Translations under genes and position numbers: made by a program | Shown: positions 6,113 to 11,793 of the stretch, piece by piece | Layout of the letters: every line of letters begins with the position of its first letter | Numbering within the stretch: position 1 is the stretch's first letter | The notes under the pieces: model-generated | What the model saw: the letters and a program-made list of their open reading frames with translations, nothing else | The model's database searches: none | What the model was told of the DNA's origin: nothing | NCBI GenBank assembly: GCA_016188625.1 | Contig: JACPHL010000048.1 | Span: forward strand, 1-17,892 | Length of the DNA: 17,892 nt | DNA from: Candidatus Rokuibacteriota bacterium | GTDB lineage: Bacteria > Methylomirabilota > Methylomirabilia > Rokubacteriales > JACPHL01 | Direction: 5' to 3'

Positions 6113-7453
6113 TCAGCTCCACATGGCGTCGAAGACCGACCCCGCCAGCGTCGGGAAGACGTAGTGCATGCCCGCCAGGTCCCGGCGGCTGAGCCCGCCG
6201 CGCATCGCCACGGCGGCGACGTGGATGAGGTCCTCCGCGCCGGCGCCGAGGATCTGGACGCCCAGGACCCGGCCGGTCCGCTCGTCGGCGACGACCTTGA
6301 CGAGGCCTTCGGTCTCCCCGCGGACCGCCGCCGCGGAGCTGTCCTCGAAGGGGGCGCGGCCGACCGCCACCTCGAACCCCTGCCGCCGGGCCTCCGCCTC
6401 CGTGAGGCCGACCTGCGCCAGCGCCGGGATCGTGAAGACCGCGGTGGGGAAGACGCTGAAATCCACGCTCCGGTGGTTCCCCTTGAGGGCGTTCTCCGCG
6501 GCCAGGGCGCCCTCGTACCAGGCGGCGGGGGTGTGCTGGTGCGCGCCCGTGACGTCGCCCGCGGCGTAGACATGGAGCGCGGTCGGGGACTGGAGGAACC
6601 CGTTGACCTTCACCGCGCCTCGCTCCACGGCGACACCCGCCGCCTCGAGGTCGAGCCCGGCGGTGTTCGGGGGACGCCCGGTGGCCGCCAGCACCGCGTC
6701 GGCCGGGAAGCGCTCGGCTCGCCCGCCGATCTCCGTCTCCACTGTCCCGTCGGGCGCGATCCGCCTGACCCGGGCCCCGGTGCGGACGTCGAGGCCGGCC
6801 TCCGGCGCCAGGGCGACCAGCGCGGCCCGTAGCTCCTCATCTACCGGCGGGAGGACGTGGGGCCCCGACTGGAGCACGGTGACCCGCGCCCCCGCCCGCC
6901 CGAAGGCGAACCCCAGCTCCATCCCGATCATGCCGCCGCCGATCACGACCAGGCGCCCCGGCAGGGTGGTGCGCTCCAGGAGCTGGTCGCTGGTGAGCGC
7001 GCGCTCGATCCCCTCGATCGGCGGGCGCGCAGGGGCCGAGCCGGTGGCGAGGATCACGCGCTCCGCCGTCACCCGGCGCGCGCCGACCTCCAGCTCGTGG
7101 GGCCCGAGGAAGCGGGCCCGGCCCCGCAGGACCGCGATCCCCTGCCGCTCGAGGCCTGTGTCCTTCCCCTCGGACCAGCTCGACACGATCCGGTTCTTCC
7201 GGGCGATGATGGCGCCCCAGTCCAGGCCGACGCCGGCGGCGCCGGTCAGGCCCAGCTCCGCCCCCCGGCGCGCCCGCCACGCCAGCTCCACGGTGCTGAC
7301 CAGCACCTTCTTCGGGATTCAGCCGGTGCCCAGTCAGGTCCCGGCGAACCCGTCCTGCTCGACGATCGCGGTCCGGGCGCCCAGGCCGACGGCGGTCCGC
7401 GCGGCGAAGCTCCCGGCGGTTCCGGCTCCGATGACCAGCAGGTCGTAGTCCAT
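6113..7453 (-). CDS. Flavin disulfide reductase (Lpd/MerA type) with two selenocysteines, UxxxxU
   Basis: Read through two in-frame TGA codons, this gives a 446-residue class I pyridine nucleotide-disulfide oxidoreductase. The FAD-binding start is MDYDLLVIGAGTAGSFAA. The active-site motif, normally GGTCxNxGCxPxK, reads AGT-U-LGTG-U-IPKKVLVS: TGA at 7336-7334 (residue 40) and 7321-7319 (residue 45) replace both redox cysteines. The rest is intact: ILATGSAP, the NADPH-site VVIGGGMIGMELGFAFGRAG, second FAD motif HVYAAGDVTGAHQHTPAA and a dimerisation domain from about residue 325. TGA at 6115-6113 is the true stop, at the usual family end. ATG 7453 has a GGAGGAGG site. The usual C-terminal HPT catalytic histidine is Phe (VFPTLAG). 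A SECIS-like hairpin follows the second TGA. A mutated pseudogene is unlikely, since only these two codons are hit. Substrate unknown. Confidence 0.88.
7292..7307 (-). promoter_or_regulatory. Candidate SECIS hairpin of the disulfide reductase
   Basis: On the minus strand GGTGCT-GGTC-AGCACC is a perfect 6 bp stem with a GGUC loop. It starts 11 nt after the second TGA (7321-7319), so the loop begins 17 nt past it. E. coli fdhF, from memory, has an 11 nt gap, a GC-rich stem of about six pairs and an AGGUCU loop bound by SelB, so both spacing and loop agree. From the first TGA (7336-7334) the loop is 32 nt away, still in the range reported for bacterial SECIS elements. No separate canonical hairpin is obvious for the first TGA. 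Confidence 0.8.
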
Positions 7454-7551
7454 GTCCTCCTCCTGTCGCCCGTGGGATGAGGCCCGTCTCACCCTGCCCC
7501 TGGGCTCCTCGTTGGACAACGGGGATGATAGCATAGCCCGAAGACCATGCC

Positions 7552-9024
7552 GTGGGGGAAGAGACAATCCATGCCCGCCAACTCTATGACACCCTGATGA
7601 GCCTCGAGGGTGCGTCTGCCGAGATCCGGCCCGGCCTGGCGGAGCGGTGGGAGGCGTCTCCCGACGGGACGGTCTGGACCTTCCACCTGCGGCGCGGGGT
7701 CAGGTTCCACGACGGGACCCCGCTCGACGCCGCCGCGGTCGTCTGGAACTTTGAGCGCTGGCGCCGATCAGATCACCCCCAGCACGCGAACCAGGTCCGG
7801 GCCGGGCGGAGCTTCGAGTACTGGGCATCCCAGTTCGAAGGCTTCGACGCCGCCGCGGTCGTCTCGAAGGCCGAGGCGATCGGCTCGCACGCCGTCCAGC
7901 TCACCCTCAGCTCCCCCCTGGCCCCGCTCCTGGCGAGCCTGGCCATGCCCGGGTTCGGCATCGCGAGCCCGGCCGCGGTCGAGCGGTGGGGGACCGAGTT
8001 CGGCCGGCACCCCGTCGGCACCGGGGCCTTCAGGCTCGTCGGGTGGGCGCCCGGTCAGGAGGTCGTGCTGGAGGCGAATCCGGATCACTGGGGAGCCAAG
8101 CCGAAGGTGAGCCGGGTCGTCGCCCGGACCATCAAGGACAACGCGCGGCGGCTCGCGGCCCTGAAGGCCGGCGAGATCCATGCCATGGAAGGGCTCAACC
8201 CCGACGACGTGAGGGCGGTGGCGGCCGACCCGGGCCTCCGGCTTCTCCTCCGGCCGGAGAACAACACCGGCTACCTCGCGTTCAACTACAGGGTGAGGGG
8301 TTTCCGGGACCGGCGGGTCCGCCTGGCCTTCGCCCACGCGATCGACAAGCGGGCGATCGTGGAGGCGCTCTACGGCGGGACCGGGCTCGCGGCGACGCAG
8401 TTCCAGCCGCCGTCCCTCTGGGGGCACGACCCGGGGCTCCGGGACCACGCCCATAGCCCGGCCCGGGCGCGGGAGCTGCTGCGGCAGGCGGGGTTCCCGA
8501 ACGGGCTCCGCGAGATCACCTGGGAGGACGGAGGCCGGGAGCCCCTCGTGCTCTGGTACATGCCGGTCTCGCGCCCCTACTTCCCCAACCCGAGGGAGAT
8601 CGCCCAGGCGATCGCCGCCGACCTCGCCCGGGCCGGGATCGCCGTCCGGCTGAAGACCGTGGACTGGGCGGTCTACCTCGACCGGGTGAAGAACGGCCGG
8701 CTCCCGCTCTACATGCTCGGCTGGATCGGGGACAACGGGGACCCGGACCACGCCCTCTGCGCCGTCTTCTGCGCCCCGGGCGCGGCCCACCAGGGCTTCT
8801 ACACGAACCGGGCGCTGGCCGACCTGCTGCGCCGCGCCCGGACGCTCCCGGGCGACGGCGAGCGGGCCGTGCTCTACCGCCGCGCCGAGCGGCTGCTCCA
8901 CGAGGACGTCGCCCGGCTCTTCATCGCGCACAACCGGACGCCGCTTGCCCTCGCCAGAGGGGTGACGGGATACCTCCCGAGCCTGACCGGAGCCGAGCCG
9001 TTCAACACGGTGGAGGTCCGGTAG
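7552..9024 (+). CDS. ABC transporter family 5 substrate-binding protein, N-terminally truncated
   Basis: The product matches the SBP_bac_5 (oligopeptide/dipeptide/nickel-type) binding proteins: ARQLYDTLMSLEG, PGLAERWEASPDGTVWTFHLRRGVRFHDGTPLDAAAVVWNFE, GTGAFRLVGW, NNTGYLAFNYRVRGFRDRRVRLAFAHAIDKRAIVEALYGG and the C-terminal FIAHNRTPLALARGVTGYLPSLTG. It runs to the normal family end. The start is abnormal. Family homology begins at about EDHAVGEET, an in-frame TAG lies at 7534-7536, and there is no signal peptide or lipobox. GTG 7552 is the first usable start and lacks a good ribosome site. About 40-60 residues appear to be missing, so export as a periplasmic or lipid-anchored protein is not expected. 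No permease or ATPase gene is adjacent. It may be a pseudogene or a cytosolic relic. Confidence 0.8.
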   Translation: MGEETIHARQLYDTLMSLEGASAEIRPGLAERWEASPDGTVWTFHLRRGVRFHDGTPLDAAAVVWNFERWRRSDHPQHANQVRAGRSFEYWASQFEGFDAAAVVSKAEAIGSHAVQLTLSSPLAPLLASLAMPGFGIASPAAVERWGTEFGRHPVGTGAFRLVGWAPGQEVVLEANPDHWGAKPKVSRVVARTIKDNARRLAALKAGEIHAMEGLNPDDVRAVAADPGLRLLLRPENNTGYLAFNYRVRGFRDRRVRLAFAHAIDKRAIVEALYGGTGLAATQFQPPSLWGHDPGLRDHAHSPARARELLRQAGFPNGLREITWEDGGREPLVLWYMPVSRPYFPNPREIAQAIAADLARAGIAVRLKTVDWAVYLDRVKNGRLPLYMLGWIGDNGDPDHALCAVFCAPGAAHQGFYTNRALADLLRRARTLPGDGERAVLYRRAERLLHEDVARLFIAHNRTPLALARGVTGYLPSLTGAEPFNTVEVR

Positions 9025-9034
9025 GGTGCCGCGC

Positions 9035-9064
9035 TTGACAAAAAGCGGATCCCGGGCGTACATG
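9035..9064 (+). promoter_or_regulatory. Promoter candidate before the small secreted protein genes
   Basis: A perfect TTGACA at 9035-9040 is followed after 18 bp by TACATG (9059-9064), a 3 of 6 match to the -10 consensus. The implied transcript would start near 9071, leaving a very short leader before ATG 9081, so either the -10 assignment or the start codon may be slightly off. Confidence 0.35.
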
Positions 9065-9080
9065 GATGGAAGGGCTCGAG

Positions 9081-9533
9081 ATGAACGGTCTCATCGGCGT
9101 GGCGGTTCTGCTGGCGGGGTTGACGACGAATGGGCCCGACGTCCCCATGGGCCCGGGGCCGCGGCAGGCCTGCGCGGCCCAGCCGTCCGATCTCCAGGCG
9201 GTCCCGGAGCAGAACGCGGTCGCGACCCTGGACCTGAAATCCCTGGAAAACCGGCTCCGCGAGACCAGGGCCATCGGCTTCTTCACCAAGCTGTCGCTCA
9301 AAAACCAGGTCGATGATCTGGTCGGGCGATTCCGCAGGTTTCACGCCGACGGCAGGGCCACCCTCGAGGATCTCCGCGAGCGTTATAACCTGCTGTTCCT
9401 CAAGGTGCTGTCGCTCCTTCAAGACGACGATCCGAAGCTCTTCCGCGACATCACCGCCTCCCGCGAGGCGATCTGGGACCTTCTCGCCGACCCGGTGAAA
9501 TTCAGGAACCTTTCCAAGGAGGCCAAGTCGTGA
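9081..9533 (+). CDS. Secreted hypothetical protein with helical domain
   Basis: I do not recognise a named family. The 150-residue product starts with a hydrophobic stretch (MNGLIGVAVLLAGLTTNG) that may act as a signal peptide with cleavage near AQACAAQ-type residues 31-35. A Pro/Gly-rich linker precedes an all-helical, charged domain: LKSLENRLRETRAIGFFTKL, SLKNQVDDLVGRFRRFHADG, LEDLRERYNLLFLKVLSLLQ and DITASREAIWDLLADPVKF. The pattern suggests amphipathic helices and perhaps a periplasmic helical bundle. ATG 9081 has a GGAAGGG site; an in-frame ATG at 9066 would add five residues. Its TGA overlaps the next ATG by one base, so the two secreted proteins are translationally coupled and may act together. 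Confidence 0.65.
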   Translation: MNGLIGVAVLLAGLTTNGPDVPMGPGPRQACAAQPSDLQAVPEQNAVATLDLKSLENRLRETRAIGFFTKLSLKNQVDDLVGRFRRFHADGRATLEDLRERYNLLFLKVLSLLQDDDPKLFRDITASREAIWDLLADPVKFRNLSKEAKS

Positions 9534-9787
9534 TGCGCATCAAGGGTCTGGCCGTGGTGGCCGCGCTGGCCACGATGCTGATCGCGGTGGTGCCGGCGAG
9601 GGCCCAGGACGACGCCACCGTCAGGAAAGACCTCACCGCGGTCATCGCGTTGCACGGGATGCCGTGCGGGCAGGTGGTCAGATTCGAGCGCCGTGGCGAG
9701 AACGATTACGTCGCCACGTGCGAGAACGGTGCCCGCTACCGCGTCTTCGTCAATCCCGAGGGTCGCGTCGTCGTCGAAAAACAGTGA
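9533..9787 (+). CDS. Small secreted hypothetical protein
   Basis: The 84-residue product has a clear signal peptide (MRIKGLAVVAALATMLIAVV, cleavage after PARA) and a mature domain of about 60 residues. That domain contains two cysteines (HGMPCGQVV and VATCENG) which could form a disulfide in the periplasm. The ending NGARYRVFVNPEGRVVVEKQ is beta-rich and resembles small PepSY-like or other short periplasmic domains, but no family is assigned. AAGGAGG at about 9516-9522 supports ATG 9533, and the start overlaps the upstream stop (TGATG). No terminator is evident before the convergent tRNA gene. Confidence 0.7.
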   Translation: MRIKGLAVVAALATMLIAVVPARAQDDATVRKDLTAVIALHGMPCGQVVRFERRGENDYVATCENGARYRVFVNPEGRVVVEKQ

Positions 9788-9826
9788 GCCGACCGGCGGG
9801 ATTGGAGGCAACCTTTTGATTGTGCG

Positions 9827-9901
9827 TGGAGCCGGCGGTCGGAGTCGAACCGACGACCTGCCGATTACGAATCGGCTGCTCTACCTCTGAGCTACGCCGG
9901 C
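9827..9901 (-). tRNA. tRNA-Thr (anticodon CGT), CCA encoded
   Basis: The minus strand folds as a complete tRNA. The acceptor stem is GCCGGCG/CGCCGGC, the D arm contains GTAGCTCAGAGGTAGAGCAG, and the anticodon stem CCGAT/ATCGG encloses the loop TTCGTAA with anticodon CGT, reading ACG threonine codons. The T arm is GTCGG-TTCGACT-CCGAC, and the discriminator is T followed by genomically encoded CCA (9829-9827). Without CCA the gene is 72 nt. It is not tRNA-Sec: its length and anticodon are those of a normal elongator tRNA. Confidence 0.95.
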
Positions 9902-9931
9902 TTTTCCAACACTTAGAGGCTGGCTCCCCCG

Positions 9932-9937
9932 ATTGTA
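9932..9937 (-). promoter_or_regulatory. -10 element candidate for tRNA-Thr
   Basis: TACAAT on the minus strand (5 of 6 match) lies 30 nt upstream of the tRNA 5' end, giving a leader of about 24 nt. No convincing -35 hexamer is seen 16-18 bp further upstream. Confidence 0.4.
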
Positions 9938-10218
9938 CCATTTCGTGCTGACCTGCGCTGAGGAAGCGTCTTTCGTCCCAATTTCGTCCTTTTCGCTGAC
10001 CAATTTTGTCAGTCACGATTTTCCTCGACCCCTTCGCCGGATAGCCGTATTCGAAGTCTCGCCTCCGCGGACTCGCGACCCCGGGTGGTGCTCAAAGCCG
10101 GTCGCACCGACCGGAATTCACCCCGATTAACCCGGGCACGAAAATTGCTCTACCGTCCTGGTTCTCTCGAAGGGGCCGGAAGATGGCGCAGGGGGACGCG
10201 TGGAAAGGAGGGGCAGCC
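9938..10218. other. Intergenic stretch without a supported gene
   Basis: Apart from the tRNA promoter edge, I see no coding signal here; the frames that cross it are short and of unusual composition. Its AT content is higher than that of flanking genes, notably around 9970-10025. It contains a perfect 7 bp inverted repeat CCGGTCG-CAC-CGACCGG at 10098-10114 with no T-run on either side, so a terminator is unlikely. No integrase remnant or copy of the tRNA 3' end was found by eye. Confidence 0.5.
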
Positions 10219-10536
10219 ATGTCTCGTCGAGTGATTCAGGCGATCGTGTGGTGGACGTTCCTCGTGCTCCTTGTCGTCGGGCTCTTCCTCCCCCCCATGC
10301 CGAACAACATTCCCGCCGCCTCAGTGGGTACCGGATGGCTCTCGGTGAGCCCGGTGAGCACGGGGGTCCTCTCGACGGGACTCCTCTCGGTCGGGGTGTT
10401 CTCGGTGGGGCTCTTCTCGATCGGGGTCTTCGCCTTCGGCGCCTTCAGCCTGGGGGTCTTCTCCTTCGGGACGTTCGCCGTGGGTTTGTGGGCGGCCGGG
10501 CTCTTCACGATGAGCCGGGAGCGGATTCGTGAGTGA
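10219..10536 (+). CDS. Membrane protein with tandem pentamer (S/A)-x-G-x-(F/L) repeats
   Basis: The 105-residue product starts with one transmembrane helix (about residues 7-24, IVWWTFLVLLVVGLF) and a Pro/Asn turn. It then consists largely of consecutive five-residue units from residue 37 or 47 to 96: STGVL, STGLL, SVGVF, SVGLF, SIGVF, AFGAF, SLGVF, SFGTF, AVGLW, AAGLF. A short charged tail ends it. Tandem pentamers with a central Gly and a bulky apolar residue suggest a regular, membrane-embedded or beta-helix-like solenoid; the hydrophobic character differs from classical A(D/N)LxX pentapeptide repeats. ATG 10219 is preferred over 10183 because AAAGGAGG lies at 10204-10212. I cannot name a function. 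Confidence 0.75.
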   Translation: MSRRVIQAIVWWTFLVLLVVGLFLPPMPNNIPAASVGTGWLSVSPVSTGVLSTGLLSVGVFSVGLFSIGVFAFGAFSLGVFSFGTFAVGLWAAGLFTMSRERIRE

Positions 10537-10590
10537 CCCTTCACCGCCGACCGATCTGTTCGGCAGGCTGTCTTAAAGGAGGCACCGGCC

Positions 10591-10789
10591 ATGTCCTACG
10601 TCAGGGCCGAGGATTATTTCGAGGAGAACCGCCAGCACCTCAGCCCGGACACCAACCCCGCGCTCTGGAATCTCAGCATGGGGTTGGCGGAGCTCACGGG
10701 GGCGCTCAGGAAAGAAAGATCTGGTCGAGATTCGCTCGCTGCTGGACCAGACCACCAAGCTACTCGCCCAGCTGCGACGGACCCCCTAG
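10591..10789 (+). pseudogene. Small conserved-looking ORF split by a +1 frameshift
   Basis: ATG 10591 has a strong AAAGGAGG site at 10575-10582 and starts a soluble helical protein: MSYVRAEDYFEENRQHLSPD, NPALWNLSMGLAELTGALRK. At the A-rich run near 10711-10719 the original frame turns into low-quality Gly/Ala/Pro sequence. The +1 frame continues as a sensible amphipathic helix, DLVEIRSLLDQTTKLLAQLR, ending at TAG 10787-10789. The combined product would be about 66 residues. A single extra A in AGGAAAGAAAGAT explains it. The cause may be a sequencing or assembly error, a real mutation, or less likely programmed frameshifting. Function unknown. Confidence 0.55.
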
Positions 10790-10883
10790 GATCCTCGGGG
10801 GCTTGACCACGCCGGGGTCAGCCGCGGGTTGCCCGGAGGCCTCGGGGCGGCCATGCTGCCCCGCCATGCCGCCGCGACGGCTG

Positions 10884-10892
10884 TGCTAGAAT
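10884..10892 (+). promoter_or_regulatory. Extended -10 promoter before the zinc ribbon/PCP_red gene
   Basis: TG-C-TAGAAT is an extended -10 element with a 5 of 6 hexamer. The -35 position (about 10864-10869, CCATGC) is poor, as is common for extended -10 promoters. Transcription would start near 10899, 30 nt before the ATG at 10929, which has an AAGGAG site. Confidence 0.5.
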
Positions 10893-10928
10893 GGGGCGTC
10901 CGATCCCGGCCGCGAAGGAGCCAGCCCG

Positions 10929-11450
10929 ATGAAGTTCCTCTGCATCAGCTGCGACGAGCCGATGAAGCTCGAGGGGACCCGGGGGCCCGAGGAGGGGTCG
11001 CTCACCGTGACCTTCGGCTGCCCCCACTGCGGCCACCGGATCGCCCTGCTCACCAACCCCTGGGAGACCCAGCTCGTCCGCACCCTGGGGGTCAAGGTGG
11101 GCGGGCGCGCCGACGAGGCGGCCCCCTTCGAGCAGGTCCGCTCCACCCTCGCCCGCCAGCGGGAGGGCGCCTTCGAGGGGGAGGCGGGCCACGAGGCGGG
11201 GCCGGCGAACGCCGAGGGGACGGTCGGCGAGGGGCCGGGCTGCCCGTTCGCGGCGATGGTGGCGGGGCAGGAGGCGGCTGCCTCGGATGGCCCGGCCTGG
11301 ACCCCCGAGGCGGAGGCCCGCATCGAGCGGATCCCCGAGTTCATCCGCCCCATGGCGCGGAAGGCCATCGAGCGGTTCGCCCAGGGGCGGGGCTACCGGA
11401 CGATCACCCTGGAGGTGATGGACGAGGCCAAGGGCCTCATGGGGATGTGA
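10929..11450 (+). CDS. Zinc ribbon protein with C-terminal PCP_red domain
   Basis: The 173-residue product has an N-terminal four-cysteine zinc ribbon (Cys5, Cys8, Cys31, Cys34: FLCISCDE and FGCPHCGH). A variable Gly/Ala/Glu-rich linker (about residues 55-120) contains an extra GCPF cysteine. The C-terminal helical module at about 124-170, WTPEAEARIERIPEFIRPMA, then IERFAQGRGYRTITLEVMDEAK, fits PCP_red, the small domain also found at the C-terminus of the light-independent protochlorophyllide reductase B subunit. Outside phototrophs this domain is attached to many proteins and its role is unclear. Nothing here indicates chlorophyll synthesis. The gene is monocistronic, between an extended -10 promoter and a strong hairpin. 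Confidence 0.8.
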   Translation: MKFLCISCDEPMKLEGTRGPEEGSLTVTFGCPHCGHRIALLTNPWETQLVRTLGVKVGGRADEAAPFEQVRSTLARQREGAFEGEAGHEAGPANAEGTVGEGPGCPFAAMVAGQEAAASDGPAWTPEAEARIERIPEFIRPMARKAIERFAQGRGYRTITLEVMDEAKGLMGM

Positions 11451-11455
11451 TCCCT

Positions 11456-11482
11456 CGGAGGGGGGCTAACGCCCCCCTTCCG
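11456..11482 (+). terminator. Strong GC hairpin after the PCP_red gene
   Basis: GGGGGGC-TAAC-GCCCCCC (11460-11477) forms a perfect 7 bp stem and extends outward with CGGA/TTCCG through one bulged T. It starts 6 nt after the stop codon. Only TTCC follows, not a long T-run, so it may be an intrinsic terminator of a GC-rich genome or an mRNA 3' end stabiliser. Confidence 0.5.
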
Positions 11483-11495
11483 AACCTCCCCCCAT

Positions 11496-11523
11496 GATTG
11501 CGCGGGCCAAGCCCGCGCTCGGA
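11496..11523 (+). repeat. Hairpin repeat, copy 1
   Basis: TTGCGCGGG-CCAAG-CCCGCGCTCGGA contains a perfect 7 bp stem GCGCGGG/CCCGCGC with a 5 nt loop ending AAG. The same framework occurs at 15712-15739 with a compensatory base-pair change in the stem. It looks like a REP-type interspersed element. The remaining sequence to 11590 holds no supported gene. Confidence 0.55.
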
Positions 11524-11590
11524 GCGGACCACCCATCCGCGAGCCGAAGTCCAGAGCGCGCGAGCGGCCCAGCGGTACTCGGATGGGCTC

Positions 11591-11788
11591 CTACGGGCGC
11601 ACCCGCGCGGGCTTCCCGTACTGCTTCTTGCAGCGCGGGCAGCGGAGCCACCCCTTCTTCACCCGCCTGACGACCCACGCGCAGTGGGGGCAGAGCTGGA
11701 GCTCCCGGCGGGCCCAGAACCCTCCCACGACCAACGCCGCCAGGACCACCACCCCCCCGACCACCAGCAGCGCCAGATCGAGCTCCAT
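11591..11788 (-). CDS. Small membrane protein with zinc ribbon
   Basis: The 65-residue product has one N-terminal transmembrane helix (about residues 4-25, LALLVVGGVVVLAALVVGGF). A short cytoplasmic zinc ribbon follows, with Cys33, Cys36, Cys50 and Cys53 (LCPHCAWVV and LRCPRCKKQYG). The basic residues between the helix and ribbon favour a cytoplasmic C-terminus. ATG 11788 follows a GAGGAG site located in the end of the upstream gene, whose stop is only 5 nt away, so the two are co-transcribed. The function is unknown; such anchors can be adaptor proteins or rubredoxin-like metal sites. Confidence 0.7.
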   Translation of the reverse strand: MELDLALLVVGGVVVLAALVVGGFWARRELQLCPHCAWVVRRVKKGWLRCPRCKKQYGKPARVRP

Positions 11789-11793
11789 CCGCG

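Noticed and set aside
4393-7336. TGA recoded genome-wide (as Trp or Gly)
   Set aside because: Most genes here end naturally at TGA (for example hyi, nuoA, nuoB, nuoJ) and Trp is TGG throughout. The internal TGAs fall only on redox cysteine positions.
7534-7536. TAG before the binding protein read as pyrrolysine
   Set aside because: No signal peptide or family sequence lies upstream of the TAG, so readthrough would not restore a protein.
9827-9901. tRNA as tRNA-Sec supporting the selenoproteins
   Set aside because: The anticodon is CGT (Thr) and all arms have standard elongator lengths.
10098-10114. CCGGTCG-CAC-CGACCGG as terminator
   Set aside because: It has no T-run on either strand and sits between divergent genes, where no terminator is needed.
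9902-10218. Integrative element attached at tRNA-Thr
   Set aside because: No integrase and no direct repeat of the tRNA 3' end seen on either side.
10782-10801. CCCCCTAGG/CCTCGGGGG hairpin as terminator of the small ORF
   Set aside because: There is an internal mismatch, too small a loop and no T-run; too weak to annotate.
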